Shown in pieces: positions 35,941-49,499 of a stretch of 64,000 nt of DNA (its first letter is position 1; every line of letters begins with the position of its first letter). Below the pieces are notes generated by a model. The model worked only from the letters and a program-made list of their open reading frames with translations. It did not search any database and had not been told where the DNA came from. This stretch comes from Stichopus chloronotus (Eukaryota > Echinodermata > Holothuroidea > Aspidochirotida > Stichopodidae): contig CM037838.1 of assembly GCA_021234535.1 (NCBI GenBank), forward strand, positions 16,272,670 to 16,336,669. The letters run 5' to 3'. Both the position numbers and the translations under genes were made by a program.

Positions 35941-36980
35941 GTCTAGGAACCTGGGGAGGTCTCGCAGCAACTGCTGAAAGTCCCAAACTTAAATTGCCAT
36001 TTGATCTTTGCACTTGAGTTTCAGCCAATAAATCAATGTGGAATGACATGAAACTATGGCCAATATGAAACTGCAGTTTAATACTTGCAACAAAAAGGTT
36101 AAAATTGTATTTTTAAAGTACTGTGGTACGCAAGTAACATTTTAACAACCCTGTTGACAACTGCAGTATTCCCATTTCTTACGATGGAAATTGCATAATC
36201 GATGAATCCTTCCAAAACATCAGTGCCAGGACAGAGAAAGTTGCACAAAGGCCACAAGAGCGTACGACAAAAAAATCACATTAAATTGCTTGGTATGAAA
36301 AAACTTTTAAGTAATTAATGAACTGGATAGCTTCAGTGAGAAAGCAAACACGTACATACCTACAGCAGTCTGCAGATGCCTACACACTCCAGAGAATCCG
36401 AGAAATTTTGAGCTTGTAAAGATAACAGAAACAGACCTGTGACACAAACCCTGGCTTCAAAATGCACCAAATCATGAAAGCAATTTGTCACGGGAAATTT
36501 GACTCGAGCTGTCACGATTCATCTACTTTAGATAAAGCCGTGCTACACATAAAAGCTGATGGTTTAATGCTTCAAAAGGCCAAATGTCAGATGTGTGCAC
36601 TCAAGTACAAAGAATTAAAATGTGTATCGGACAGCAGAATGGATGCCGACAGTAACACTCTATGACAGAATATTTGATGTGTATTGAAAAATTTGATTGT
36701 AGGAATGGTAACAAAAGAAATGCAGTATGGAAATAAAAGTCATCAAAAATCCACCCACAGCATCATGGTTTAAACATTGCAATACAAAGTTTACTGAAGT
36801 ACAGAAATATGCAACAAGATTTTTTGTTAATTTATTCATAAATTGAAATTTGTCTGCATGTAGATACATACTGTACTGTACATACAGATCGATGAATACA
36901 AGCAGTTACAATTAAACTTCAGTCACATCATAAGCACCAGTAAATCTCAGAACTCACCTATGTAGTTTGGATATTTATGA

Positions 36981-37178
36981 GTGACAAACTTACCTGTCTC
37001 CACAAAACTTTTGCACATCTCACTATTTTGCTAGAACCATCTGGTGACTTTTAACACCACCTCTAACTTCACCCTAACCCAAGTGACAAAGGGTAGAGGT
37101 GTGGTTAAAGGTTATTAAAGCGGGTTCCACGCAGAGCAGTAGGAAATGCAATAGTTGTGTGGAGGTAGGTAAGTGAAG
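36981..37178. mobile_element. Inverted-repeat element family R4, copy 1
   Basis: The left end AAACTTACCTGTCTCCACAA is mirrored at the right by TTGTGTGGAGGTAGGTAAGT (reverse complement ACTTACCTACCTCCACACAA). Length is about 198 bp, with no open frame. Internally it has TTAACACCACC on one side and GGTGTGGTTAA on the other, so the fold-back is extensive. Related ends occur at 6489, 24262 and 28967. Confidence 0.7.
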
Positions 37179-37629
37179 TAAATTCCACAACTTTACAAAG
37201 TACTAAGCAAGTGTATTTAAAAATGGGTTTTGAATTTCCACCATTCCCATTTCAGTAATTTTCTTCCCAGTTTTTGTCTCAGGTAACTGAAATTTCCCTG
37301 AGACAAAATGACAGTCTCATTGACATCCAAGTACTTACTTATGTCTCATTTACTGTACAAATAACATGAGAGGCCGAGAGCTGCATGTGCAACCACCACT
37401 TTTTACTATGATCCCTCACTTTTCTATCTTAGTTCAAAACCACTGCACCTTGTACTGTTGCTGGGATGGTGTATTCAAACAGATCAGCAGGTTGTACGAA
37501 GGAGAAGAGCAGACCAGAATGAGGCAATCTCACTGGTTCATAATCATAATGTCATAATGATCCTATGTATCCTTGACAAACAGTTTCAATTTTGAATATC
37601 TTTTGTGGTTGGGACTACACTGATCTAGC

Positions 37630-37646
37630 GGGGGGGGGGGGGGGGG
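37630..37646 (+). repeat. Poly-G tract
   Basis: A run of 17 G. Confidence 0.95.
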
Positions 37647-38592
37647 ATGATGGGAGATAAACGAATGTACTTCAATATTGCTACATTCGTGTACAAGTGT
37701 CCCATCATTTTTGTCGAGGACTGTAGAATGCTGCGGTACACAATGACTATGGTTTCTAGTGTACAGCAGTCCTGAAATTATGGTTCACTTTCGAGTGTCA
37801 CTTTTGTTACTTCATATGCCAATGTTTGAATGACTGTTTAAGCTATCAGATTTTACAGTTGCTCTAAGAACCAAGAAATTGGTTACAATTTGTTCTTTCC
37901 CCTTCTTTTTATCATGTCGGAAAGAGCAATATTATGATAAAAATCAATAACTTCTGTACAGTAATTGTGGGGCCTATCCTAATGGTAACTTAAGGCTACC
38001 CTCAACATGTAAAGGAGTGTGTTTGGTCCCTCAAAAGCATAGTTTCATTCCGAGAGGACTGGAAGTATGAAAAAAAAATAAGAAATCTACTACAGATACA
38101 TGACAACTAATATGTTGACAGAAAAATTGTATCACATAATTTCGTTCAAAGGTTAGGCCTAGCACCAACAATGCTACAACAATAACTGTAAGTGCCATGC
38201 ATTTATTTTAGTCGCACCATTTTCACCTGTCTTTCTAATACTGTAAGTTGAGTGTTTCTTCTTACTTCATGTTTCTATTTTTTAGAGGGAAGAGGAGGAA
38301 ATGGAAATAATTAATATTTTACTCACCAGCTGAGTGTCTACTTAATAAGAGTCTTCAAAAGCTGTTTAAAATTATACTTTTTGTCCAAAAAGCAGTACCG
38401 GTTGTTTATCAGCCATCTGGCCTCAGCGTAAGATGAGAGACAATGTTTACAATCTCCTGTGTAAATTGGATTTGATTGAAGAGATGAAGACTGGCTGTTC
38501 ACGTAGGGACTCTAAGCCTTTATGTTTTCAACTGCACCAAACTTTGGAATTTACCAAATTACAAAAGCTGTGATATTCTGTTTGAAATTGCT

Positions 38593-38938
38593 TTAAAGGG
38601 AAATAGGGCATTTGTTTTACAGAAAACAACCACATTTTTAAAACCAATGTTTGTGGACATAGAATGATAGATTATTCAAAATAAGGAAGGACAGAAGCCC
38701 TCTTTTCAAGGAATAAGATTCACACAGATAGAAATTCAGTTAATTGTTGCTCAACAATCATTTGTTCACCCAAACTTTTCAAAATTCAAATGATGCATCT
38801 TCCGTTACTCATCACATGTTTTGAGGAGATGAAGCTTTGACAGATGTTTACTGATGAGACTGAATGGTTTAACACTGGTTAAAGCTATTTTCTTTGTACA
38901 GCATGGTGGTGTATTCTAAACGCCCTATTTCCCTTTAA
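38593..38938. mobile_element. TTAA-type MITE family M3
   Basis: Flanked by TTAA (38593-38596 and 38935-38938). The left end AGGGAAATAGGGCATTTG is the near-perfect complement of the right end AAACGCCCTATTTCCCT. Length is 346 bp with no coding capacity. Interior sequence is unrelated to families M1 and M2. Confidence 0.88.
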
Positions 38939-41511
38939 ATTACAGAAACACAAAACAAAAGCGACGACTTAAAGTCAACATACTGTACAGCATATATGTA
39001 GGTACAGTAGTATCCACATGTATTATGCAGGTTCTGTAGGTTCTGCTAGTACAAGGTGTCAACGTAACTTATTAGATCTTTGTTTTTCCATGCCATGTGG
39101 ACTAATAATATTTCACCCTATGCAACCATGCTTGGGCTGAGCAATTTCAGTCTAATAATACAGTAATGTTATTTTCCATGCTTTTGGTAATACTCTCCTC
39201 ACTCAGTGCATTTTCACTGCCATGTAAACACTAGACAAAGTGTTCAGTCGTTTACAGCACGTTTTGGCGGGAAAGGAAACTGAATCATGCAAATCATCAT
39301 GACACACTTCCTAGAATTATCACAAAAGACGGTAAGTACGTATTATGGACCCAGTGCACACACACATTCGCTTTTTGCTTGAAAAGAAATTTTTCAGCAT
39401 GTTGAACGTCCATGTCTACACAGGAGGCGGATGGATCCACACGACCGGGTTGGCCGACCTTTCTTCACTACACCTGCAACTTTTATCATGGTGCAGAATA
39501 AACATGACAGTCAAACAGTGTTGACTGCATGATGTAAATTATGCAACTTCACACACAGAATTATATGCAGCATATTTTTATTCCACTGTTAGGCCAGTAG
39601 TGCAGGCTTTCCAGGGAAATAGCTCAGGTTACTGTAGCGCTTCCGCTAATCTAACCCAATTTGAGGCCTTTTTGGTCAGACTAAATAAGGGCCCTCCTGA
39701 CCATACTCATGGGAAATGCATGCCAGAAGCCTACTTCATTGTATGGGTCCCCCGATTGTGCATTGCTGTGTAGGTGGAAATAAGTTGGCTCTCCAGCTAT
39801 TCAAGGTGACCCCACTGGGCTCCCAGTCCTGGGCTCCTGGTGTTCTGTTTTCCGAAGTGCCATGATGTGATGGAGTTTTACAGCCTCAGTGACAAATCAT
39901 ACAGTACTGTATAATATGTTGTACATGTAGGATCTATGACAATGTCATGCGTTACTGTCAAGCTTAAACCTGGTGCAGTCCCTTCCTCCATCTATCTAAT
40001 CTTGCAGAAAATTTGCAGAACCAGCTGTTTCCTTCTGTAAGAATCATTGTGTTTGGACAATGATTAAATGTCAGACAGATATTGAAACCATAGCAACTGT
40101 AAATGTGACTAGCAAACTGGCCCTGGAGTGAGCCTCTTTAAATTTCTATCAAAGCTGTCAAACCAAAATTTTGTACCACTCTTTCAGCGATGAAACAGTC
40201 GGCTTCGTAGCATTGAAACTGTCACATCAATGCAAATTACAAGCTACAGCTTGCTTCGAAACATGGAGGGTGGTCGCCTTCTGGAAATCTGCTGCTGTGA
40301 GCAACATTCTGTAAACATCAAGTACGACAGCAAAACACGGAACTCAAGTAATACATCAACTCCATAAATGTTACTTTTTTAAGCAAAGGACTCGACTAAT
40401 GTACTGCATAAACTAGGTGCATATAAAATCAGGGACTTTGTTTTTTTTTTGTTTTTTTTGTCCTCTGTTTCATGATTTCCATTACCCAAAAGTTGAGGAG
40501 CTTCATCCAAAATATGACTTCTTCGTACTTGAAATGTTCAGCGAAACAACGTAGGAGGTTGTACAGTAGTATTAAAGTAAAATATGTAGTAAAATACATA
40601 ATTGAATCATTGTCAGTGAAGAACTACTGCAATTTTGCAACATTGATCCTCAAAGTAAGGGCATTTTCAAACAATTTCCCATGCATTCACAAAATCCAGT
40701 CTTGGTTCATGGACAATTGCACAAAAATTGCTACAAGGTATCTATCTATGAGCCTTCTGTATCTATTCTTATTCAGCTGACACAGTTTGGGGTGAGACAA
40801 AAGGCTACATTCTCAAATTTGTTCCATCAAATTCTTAGGTGTTGTGGGATACTTGGCCAATCAGCTCAAGCAACCACCAACTGTAGAAGCTACAGTAATT
40901 AATTGGTCTATTAGGACATAATGAAGACACAATTCCTCCCACACAGTATTTAAGTCAATCAATTGGAGGTATATCTGCAATGAAGTACTTCGTGAATCCA
41001 TGGCATTGTTTTGTCACAGCTGATACATTCATATAAAATGCAACTGGAATCGAACAAAAAAATCTCGTATTTCGATATTGGGAAACTTTGCTTGCGCATG
41101 TTGAAGAAAATGGGAATTGACAAGGCCGCATGATGCGCTTATCTTCAAAGGTGCTCTAAACATCTTTACTGAACTGTGAATTATTGATCACAGTGATTCT
41201 GAGTATTACAAGAGGATAAGTGACACCTTGTGCATTTTCAACCAACATCATATACATCCATCGTAATGAATGCACAAAGGCAATGAAGCAGTAGCGGGCA
41301 AGCAGCCACAGTACCTGAGCATCAGACCACAGATTCAAACGCGGCCTTCGCAGGTCATCGAGTCTCGCAAAATGTCCGATATAATTTATCAAAGTTGTAA
41401 TAATTTAAAACTTTTTGGATAGACATAAAAATTGGTCAAAAATGTTTGTTTCAATCAGCTGTCCATGAAACAGATTTTTATGGGCCATGATATGTTGAGT
41501 ACACAGTAGAG
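38939..41511. other. Upstream DNA, part 2
   Basis: No supported gene. It contains a GC-richer patch at 39590-39860 (including a CTGGGCTCC duplication) with no recognised product, and a solitary TGAGCCTCTTTAAA (about 40130) resembling one terminus of MITE family M2. Confidence 0.45.
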
Positions 41512-42194
41512 TTCACTAGATCAAAGGTTCACAAGATCAAAGGTTCACAAGATCAAGTTTCACTACAATGAAGATTCACTAGATTACTGTAAATGCCTCT
41601 AGATTGAGGGTCCATTAGATCAAAGGCTCACTAAATCGAAGGTACACTGAATCAAAGGTTTCACTGGTTCAAAGGTTCCACTGGATCAAAAGTTTCCACT
41701 GGATCAAACATTTGCTAAACCAAAAGTTTGAAAATGGAATGTTCACAAGATCGATTCATATTCACTGGGTCAAACTTACGTTACAGGAAATGTTGGAATT
41801 AGTGACATCTGACCTAGTGAGATCTAATGAACCTTCGATCTGGTGGACCCTCTCTCCTGTCAGTATGTCAGAATGTTCGATCTAGAGAACCTTCCATCTG
41901 GCAACCTTTGACCCACTGAACCCTCGACCGGTAAACCCTTTCTATTGTCAAAACCTTTGATCTAGAGAACTATCGATTTAGTAAACCCCCTCTATTGTCA
42001 AATTCCTTGATCTGGTGAATTTTCGGTTCACCCTCTCTATTGCTAAATTATCTGATGTAGTAAACCTTCGATCTGCAGTAGGGTCAGCCCTAATTTTGAT
42101 TGTCAAAATCTTTGATCTAATGAACCTTTGACCTGGTAAAGTCCCCTATACTGCCAAAATCTTCGATCAGTAGTGAACCTTCCATCTGGTGAGA
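41512..42194. repeat. Two-armed inverted minisatellite
   Basis: The left arm (about 41512-41783) is made of degenerate units of the type AGATCAAAGGTTCACT. The right arm (about 41806-42194) is made of the reverse-complement type AGTGAACCTTTGATCT, with interspersed CCCTCTATTGTCAAA spacers. Units are about 16-20 bp in the left arm and spaced more widely in the right. Confidence 0.8.
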
Positions 42195-45100
42195 TTTCTT
42201 CCACATGGTATGTCTGGAAGGCTACTACCATCTTTACTACTTGTCACTGTGATTGATAACAATCGTTTTCTATGCGCAGCCAATTATGTAAGATCAAATT
42301 AGTCCACATGGTAAGTTCTAATTCAAGATTAATAGCATGCAAGTATACTGTGCACAAGAACTGAAGCGATATATTCTTCCTGACTGTTCCTATAAATGTT
42401 CCTTGACTGATATTTGGCTTATAAGTAGAGATTACTTTAATTCTGAGATTTTTGTCTTCCAATTAATTCATTAACTTTGCATGAACCGCAGGCACACACT
42501 GCAGATCACACACGAATCATACCAGAGGGGAGCTATGTGAATTTCTTGAGTTTCACTCAATCATTTCAAGCCATTATAGAAAAAATGTGGTAGGTACTGC
42601 AGTTACATGCATTACTTCTCTATATAAAGAACTGCAGAAATGTTTAAGAAGACTTTCACAAAAATTTGACTCTACGTGGGCTTGGTGGAGGGCCCTTGCC
42701 AAACTGACAATTAATGAGATGTATCGAGACAGATGCTTGTTTTGTACTGCACATGGGCCACTGCACACAACTTTGCTAAGTGCAGACTTTGTTCTAGGTA
42801 GTCAACCAAATGGGCAGCCCCTTAAACCGTAGAATTGACCAATTCTGACCACGCATATACTTGAACCAGAAGCGGCAAGCCAGTACTCTTGGCACAGGAG
42901 ATGAGCATGCGGTTGTTGTATCAATGCAGGTTGGTGTGTGAGGTGTACACATCCTTGAACCAAACACTAACATGTCATGTCACTGAAGGAATTTTCAAGT
43001 ACAGTAATAGTTAATGTATAAAGTGCTCACCACAGTTTGATATTGTGGCAGGAATCTTCGCCATAATTCACAAAATGTGAATTGAAAATTAACTCCTAAG
43101 AACTATGCCACTCACGTACTGTACTTTGTTCCTCACAATCAGGGAGGAGATTTGTTGCTCCATTCTGCAACATTTTTGTTTACATCTCAGGAGTCAGGAC
43201 GACACGCCTTGCTACGGTGCCATCACAGCGTCGTTCCCTAATTGCCGTCCACTACCTCTCCTAATGGACTTCCTGTTTGGAGTAGTTGACATCAATTGAC
43301 TCAATTTCGGCACAATTACCGTATGACAGAAACATTTCGCAGCAGAGGTGTGGATCAGAACGCATACATTTATGTTCCATTTCCCGGAATGGCTCGAACA
43401 TTTCACTGATCAGGAGACAGATCTCTCATCATGACATTTTGACAGGATCAGATATATACATACCGTACTGTATGTGCAGCATCTAGACATTTGCGTACAT
43501 GTTTGCCCTCTGGCCAGAGATTTCCAGACGTTTTAGGTCAGGCTCGATGACTGATGACTCCACTGTAGATATATTCACACGTCTGCAGTCGAGACCATCC
43601 TTTACTGCAAAACCTTGCAATTCTCTTCAAAGAGTTGTATAGTAACTCAAACAGTTCAGAACAGTGGTGTTTAATATTAATCAAGTTGAAGCTTGAATCT
43701 TATTTTGTACAGAGACTTTCTTTTTTTTTTATCTTTCCTACTATCCCCATTTTTGAACAACACATGAAAGGTAGATGTATGTGAATGTAGGCCTATTAGC
43801 TACATAAATTTGATAGAACTGTACAGTCCACCAGTATACAGTAAGTTTGACAGACTGCACTTCCTATGATTGTGTACATGTTGTTTAACCTGGTTTGCTT
43901 CAGGAGAGCTCCAATGCTTTAGTTACATGCTTGCATATTCCATTGCCAGCCTAGAAGATGTGAAAATTTGTTGCAAATTATACACTTTGTTCTACCAAAG
44001 TTGAAGAACTGCAGTAATATTCACGTATTCAATACACTAGTATGCTTTAAAAAAGAAATCACTGTTCTTTAACTAGTACAGTATTTATTCTTTTTTTTTT
44101 CTTTAGCAGCAGTATAACTTAATGCAATGCAATACAATGTGACAATACACACAAAGAGAGATTCATCCAGTAACTTGCAACAAAAGTTGCTGATAGACTT
44201 AATGCTTCAAGAAGAACATCACAAATGAAATTCCGTTCTAAAGCAACCGAAAGAATGCACACAGTAATTTGGCATTACACATTTGTACAGAGTAAATCCA
44301 TGAATCATGAAATGTATCCATTTCGTAGATTATCTTTGATCTGGGATGCCAGACTCATGAGGGCAGCTGTCCCTCCTGCCCTCTGCCAGGGAGGCAGCGG
44401 ACAGCAAGGTGCAATTTCTTCCTCAAAAAATATCACTAAGTTGTGCATAAATTTGAGTATATTAGTCCATAAATGTGCATGTGATGTACAATGGCAACAT
44501 CAATCATAGATTCCTCTTCAAATCAACATACATCATTACTCACTTTACCAAATGTCACAAGGCAACATTCTGTTTCCTGACTGAGACGTATTCAAAGCAA
44601 AATGAGTGAGTTCCCTTCTCAAAGGGCTGCCCCCACCACTCAAAAAAAGTCTGGCTCCCCAGTTTTTGATCACATAAAGGGCACAATCTGCGTGATTTTT
44701 GTAAAGAGTGACCATTTCAGAGGCACCAAGTCTTGATCAGTGCTAGATTTCAGTTAATCTGACATTAGTTAAGGTGAAATTCATTCTTCGTCACATTCTG
44801 TGTGTCAACCAGTGAGGTGCTGATCTACACAAAGTTCTTCATTTTGCAACAAATACATAAAGATGCCACAAACCATCTGCAGTTACCAATACTGTACTCT
44901 CAAAGTTCTCTCGACTTTCTGGTCATGGTACAATGGTTTGTACACCAGAGTCTTGAAACGACGTACTGTAAGTGCAACACAAAATTTCTCTTTTGAGAAT
45001 TTGATCCGTTTTACCCTTCCCACTATTCCTCAGCTAATTCTCCCGTTCCCCCTCTCTCTCCTACATGCTTCCAAGTGCTTGAATATTAATTTGTCAAATT

Positions 45101-45299
45101 GATGAGTTTGGTGCCGTACAATATGAGACTTACAGTACATCACAATGTCTCAACAAAAACTCAACTTTGAAAGATAGAACTGCCAAAAAAATAAATAAAT
45201 AAAAATTCAACACCAACAAAATGATCTTCTCCCATAGTCCCTTCTACTTCAACAAAAGAGTCACCTTTCCTTTTTATAGAAAGATCTAATGGCCATATT

Positions 45300-45490
45300 T
45301 TTACACTGAAAGCCATGCATGTGTGTACCCGGGGGTCTTTGAATGTGTCACGGTGTGCATCCCTCAGGGATCGGAGATGCCAAATTTCATTCCACTCGTG
45401 CTGTCTCGGAAATGCTGACGGGAACGTGCAGATGACAGAAATCTCGAGTTCGCAAAGGCATCGAAGTAAAAAAGTCTCTGCATGTTGTTG
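45300..45490 (-). other. CpG-richer, coding-like patch
   Basis: Unlike its surroundings this stretch is rich in CpG (CACGG, ATCGG, CTCGTG, CTCGG, GACGG, CGAG, TTCGC). It has open frames on both strands, the longest on the minus strand (45161-45583, containing ISVICTFPSAFPRQHEWNEI). No family was recognised and no convincing pair of splice sites was found. It could be an exon of an unknown gene, a non-coding RNA exon or a conserved element. Confidence 0.25.
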
Positions 45491-48400
45491 GCTATAGCAA
45501 TTCACAGGAAATATAAATTCCAACCTACAGTACATACAGTACACTGTATAGAGTTGTATGGCAAAGATCAGTGAAATGAACACAGAACTGAGTTGCTAAT
45601 AAAATGTGGAAAACCACTACACTGGGATTCCGTCAGAGGAGGCAAAGGAGAGGATTTGCGACCCTCTTCCCAGAGGTAGGCGAGTAAAATCCCTCCTTTT
45701 TCATTGCCATAAAAATGAAAATATTCATCCAGCTTGGTTTGTTACTAAAGAAGAGCTGGACACTTTGCAGCTTACATTTGAACTTTTAATGGAATGGCCT
45801 TTAAAACCCTTTTGAAATGCACCTTACACAGGCCTTGAAGCAACTTCTGTCCAATGCCGGTGTTCTCCTGAACCTACTACTGTAGTAACTTTCACCAAGG
45901 ACAGCATCAATTTTGAATCACAGTTTCTGATGGAATCCCTGCTAACCATGTACATGTACACAAAGTAAGAGATGAAATTGTTCAATTTTTTTTTTATCCT
46001 GCTTTAAAGCAAAAACCCAGATCAAGTATGAGGCACCCATTACAATTATGTAAAACTTCTCTCGCTGAGCAGAGGTCTTTGCCACTCACTTTCTTTGTGC
46101 ATTACGGCAGACAGCTGCCTCATCGAATCTTTCACAAAGGCAAACTTTATCTACAGTTTTCAAATACCCTGTACAGTTATGTGAAGCTGCATGGTACAGT
46201 AGCGTTCTGACCCAAACTCTTTCCAGGATTGGTATACAGTCCGTGATCCCCGCCAACTCAGCAAAACAACTTTAATTTGCCTCTTTTCATCTTGTTGAAG
46301 AATATCGGCACTCACAGGCAGCTGTTTTTCAAAATCTTGTTTTACAAAATCTTTGCTACACAGATTAAATTGTGATGAGTCTAAGGATCTTTAACAACAT
46401 GCCTTGATGTGTGTTTCAGTAGGCTGCACACCTCTAGTTCAAATTGCTACATGATATGCAGAATGGACACAACATATTTATATATATGTTGAACTATCAG
46501 AGCTTCAAACTCTTGAAGTCTTCCTCATGAGGCTTTGTAGCAATTTGGGGGTCTGCAAGGCTTTTATCCGAATGCTCAATAGGCCTCAAATTTAAGCTTC
46601 ATAGATTCCACAGACTTAGATAAAGGCTTCACATCTGTATTTAAGCAACTCTAAAGCCTCAATGAGGGCATTCCAAAGGCTAAATAAGCACCCATCTCTG
46701 GTGCTGTGAGGGGTACCACATGAGGAATGCTCATTCACTGAAAATAAAATAAAAGATACGATCTTACAGCAAGACACTTTCGCTTTGACCTTTTCCTGTT
46801 CATCTAGCGGATCAAGTATTTCTGCAGGCTTCTGTGCATTTTTTGAGTGATCTTCACATGAGCTTTGACCTTTGACACAGGAGGCGATACAGTATATTCT
46901 GTGCCAATAATTAAAACACCAGTTTTAACCAAAGGAGTGACTGGATTAAGACAGCACACTTTCCAAATTAACTTCGATGAAACTGAGCTAATGATCACTT
47001 CAAGCACTGAGCTGTGTTATAAAGATCTAGAAGAGCAGAGCGATCAAGGGCGATGATATACCAACACAGATACAGAAATTAACGACAAAAAAAACGTAAA
47101 TCTGAAAGCCAGAGCTGTGATTGCTCCAAATTTTATCATAAAGTCAGATTTAGTGGAACTGAATGTTCAAATGCTGACAACTACAGTACATGATTGGCTA
47201 TAGTGCGCTGATCTATACAGTACTGATTTCTGTACTTCAGATATCCGAGCTGTTTCAATGAGGTACTTCTGTTTCTAATTTTGGCTTATTTAAATGATAC
47301 ACAGTATGAGACAGTTATACAGTACGTAAGAATCATTATTTGTTTATCATGCCTATTTTGTCAGCAAAATTATACCTTATGACAAATATGCAATACAAAA
47401 TGTGGTAATGCATGACACAGAGATTGCTACTGTGCGATGCGTAATGTACTGTAAGTGACTGATAGATGAAACTGATAAAATGAAACCTTTCCTCAGCATC
47501 CTACTTTACGACTGTCAGTATGCGCCCAGTCTTTGTGAGAAATGTTTGGTGATCATTTTTAATGGCCACTCTTAAAATAGTGTGCCCGGCTGCTAGCTAA
47601 TAATGCATATTCACTCATACTGTGTACAGTATACTATACATACATGTTGCCTAAAATAGCCTTGAATGTACAGGATGATTATGGTGTATGTGAAATATAG
47701 GCTTAATCATAGACCTACTGCAATGGTCAGATAAAATTTCCCTGTTACTGCCATATCTACTTTATTTTGCAAACAGAAAAACATCAAAATCTTGCAATTC
47801 TGTTCTCATTTCTCTTATTACAGGTACAGTATTTTTTCATGACGATGCAGAATATCAGTACAGCATACAGTAAGCAAGGTGCTACTGTATGCTGAAAAAT
47901 TAAGCAACTCAACTACAAAAAAGGATAACTGTATCACATGAAAAAGAGCCACTCATGAATCAGCACAGAGGGTTAATTTAGTTTGGGGTGACAACATTTT
48001 TCCTTTAAAAAAATAACATTAAGAAATGAAAAACCATCACTCTGCTTGTACCTAGAAGTAGAGTACAAAGAATGTGGCCTTCAGCACATACAGTATCTGT
48101 AGTCACAGAGATATGTATCATTCAACACCATTTTGAACACGCACACAGACACAGATCTAAGCAAAGCAGCTCCGAAGCATCTTGTGCTTGGCTTTGGTTT
48201 CAAAGTTTAGAGTTACTCACTGGAACTTTGCATAAGGAGGGAAAAAAATACAAGCAAACATAAGTTAATGAACAGGCTTGAATGTAGGCTACCCTATCGG
48301 CAAGGACAAAAAGAAATTTTTTTGTAATGTTCATTTTGCTCATCTTTGACAAACCAGACACCTCAGACTTTTTCAACACGCTGCAAGAGAATCGACATAT

Positions 48401-48899
48401 ACTGTAACTATTGTTGTACTCACTTGCCTCCGTCAACATTTAAAGTCCAGTACAGTACCAACTGAATGGTACACACTGCACTGCAAACACACCAACTGTA
48501 TCACAAGTTAGGTGACAAGGTACAGTACGTACTGTGTTTGTTATTTGCATCCAGATGTTGACAAATATATGTACTTTTACACAAAAAGAGTTTTCAGATT
48601 CAAGTGGAGAGAAGAGAAGGCACAAAATGAACAAAGACACCAGAAGAGCCAATCTTGAAGGCAATCATGGTCTGCTATACCTTGATGAGTCTTTGTTTTT
48701 TTGTTTTTTTTTTGACAGGAAGGTCATTCTTTGACTATTCTTTGGTACTTCTTTAGCTTTTTTGTGTGCAACCACTTCATGGTCATTCCATGGCCATTTT
48801 CAAGGACCCTTATTGCTGTGGTCCATCTTAATACTTACATGTATAACACACTACAGATCTTCATTTTTTTTTCTGGTGATGACAATAAATCAGTTTTAG

Positions 48900-49125
48900 T
48901 AATAATGTTGACGAAAAATGAGCTTATACAGCGCTAACATCTACAAAGTGTTCGATAGCGCTGCACAACCCTCATGGAAAGCCAACTCGAAAAAATGAGG
49001 CTTTAAACTGACTGAAACTGTGCCAGAGAAGGTGGACTTCTACTGTACTAGAAATGGGCACACAATTCCAGAGCTTGGGTCCAGCTGATGGAAAGGCACC
49101 ATCACCACATTTTTTTTTTCAAATT
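48900..49125 (+). repeat. Dispersed repeat with TACAGCGCT motif
   Basis: Begins GAGCTTATACAGCGCTAACAT, contains GATAGCGCTGCACAA and ends with a frame reading FQSLGPADGKAPSPH. This arrangement (a GCGCT-rich stretch followed by a FQ....GADGKA.SPH frame) is a familiar dispersed repeat of marine invertebrate genomes, from memory. The class is not assigned here. Confidence 0.45.
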
Positions 49126-49499
49126 GGTTTTGGGAAACTAATAATGGATGGCACACAGCTGTCAAGTGCAATGTACAGTACAAACCAGTGGCTAATTTGT
49201 CACAATAACTAAAGGGATTAGAACTCTGCCAAAATCATTTATCAGCTGCAAAAATTCAACTTCTTTGCAGAACTTTGCAATTTTGTGGATTTTGGCATCA
49301 GTTGACTGAACACTGAAAAAAAAAAGCATCACACGACTTGGGATCACATGCACCAAAGCTCACCTCGTTAGACAAATTCATCAATTACCTGTCTTTAGCC
49401 ATCCGTCTCGGTACAACAGTCCAACTCTAATCTACTGTCCTCTGATCAGAGATCTGGCAAATACACCCACAGTACTGCTTAATACTTAAACACTGTCCT

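Larger units (their letters stand above)
32407..38592. other. Upstream intron or intergenic DNA, part 1
   Basis: No supported exon. It contains a purine-rich tract (33375-33495), a full palindromic CRE TGACGTCA (34398-34405), a degenerate tandem region (34690-35220), a local duplication (35360-35590 and 35715-35940), an R4 element (36981-37178) and a poly-G run (37630-37646). Open frames near 33736-34126 are unrecognised. Because the coding exon has an upstream acceptor, this is likely 5' intron. Confidence 0.5.
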
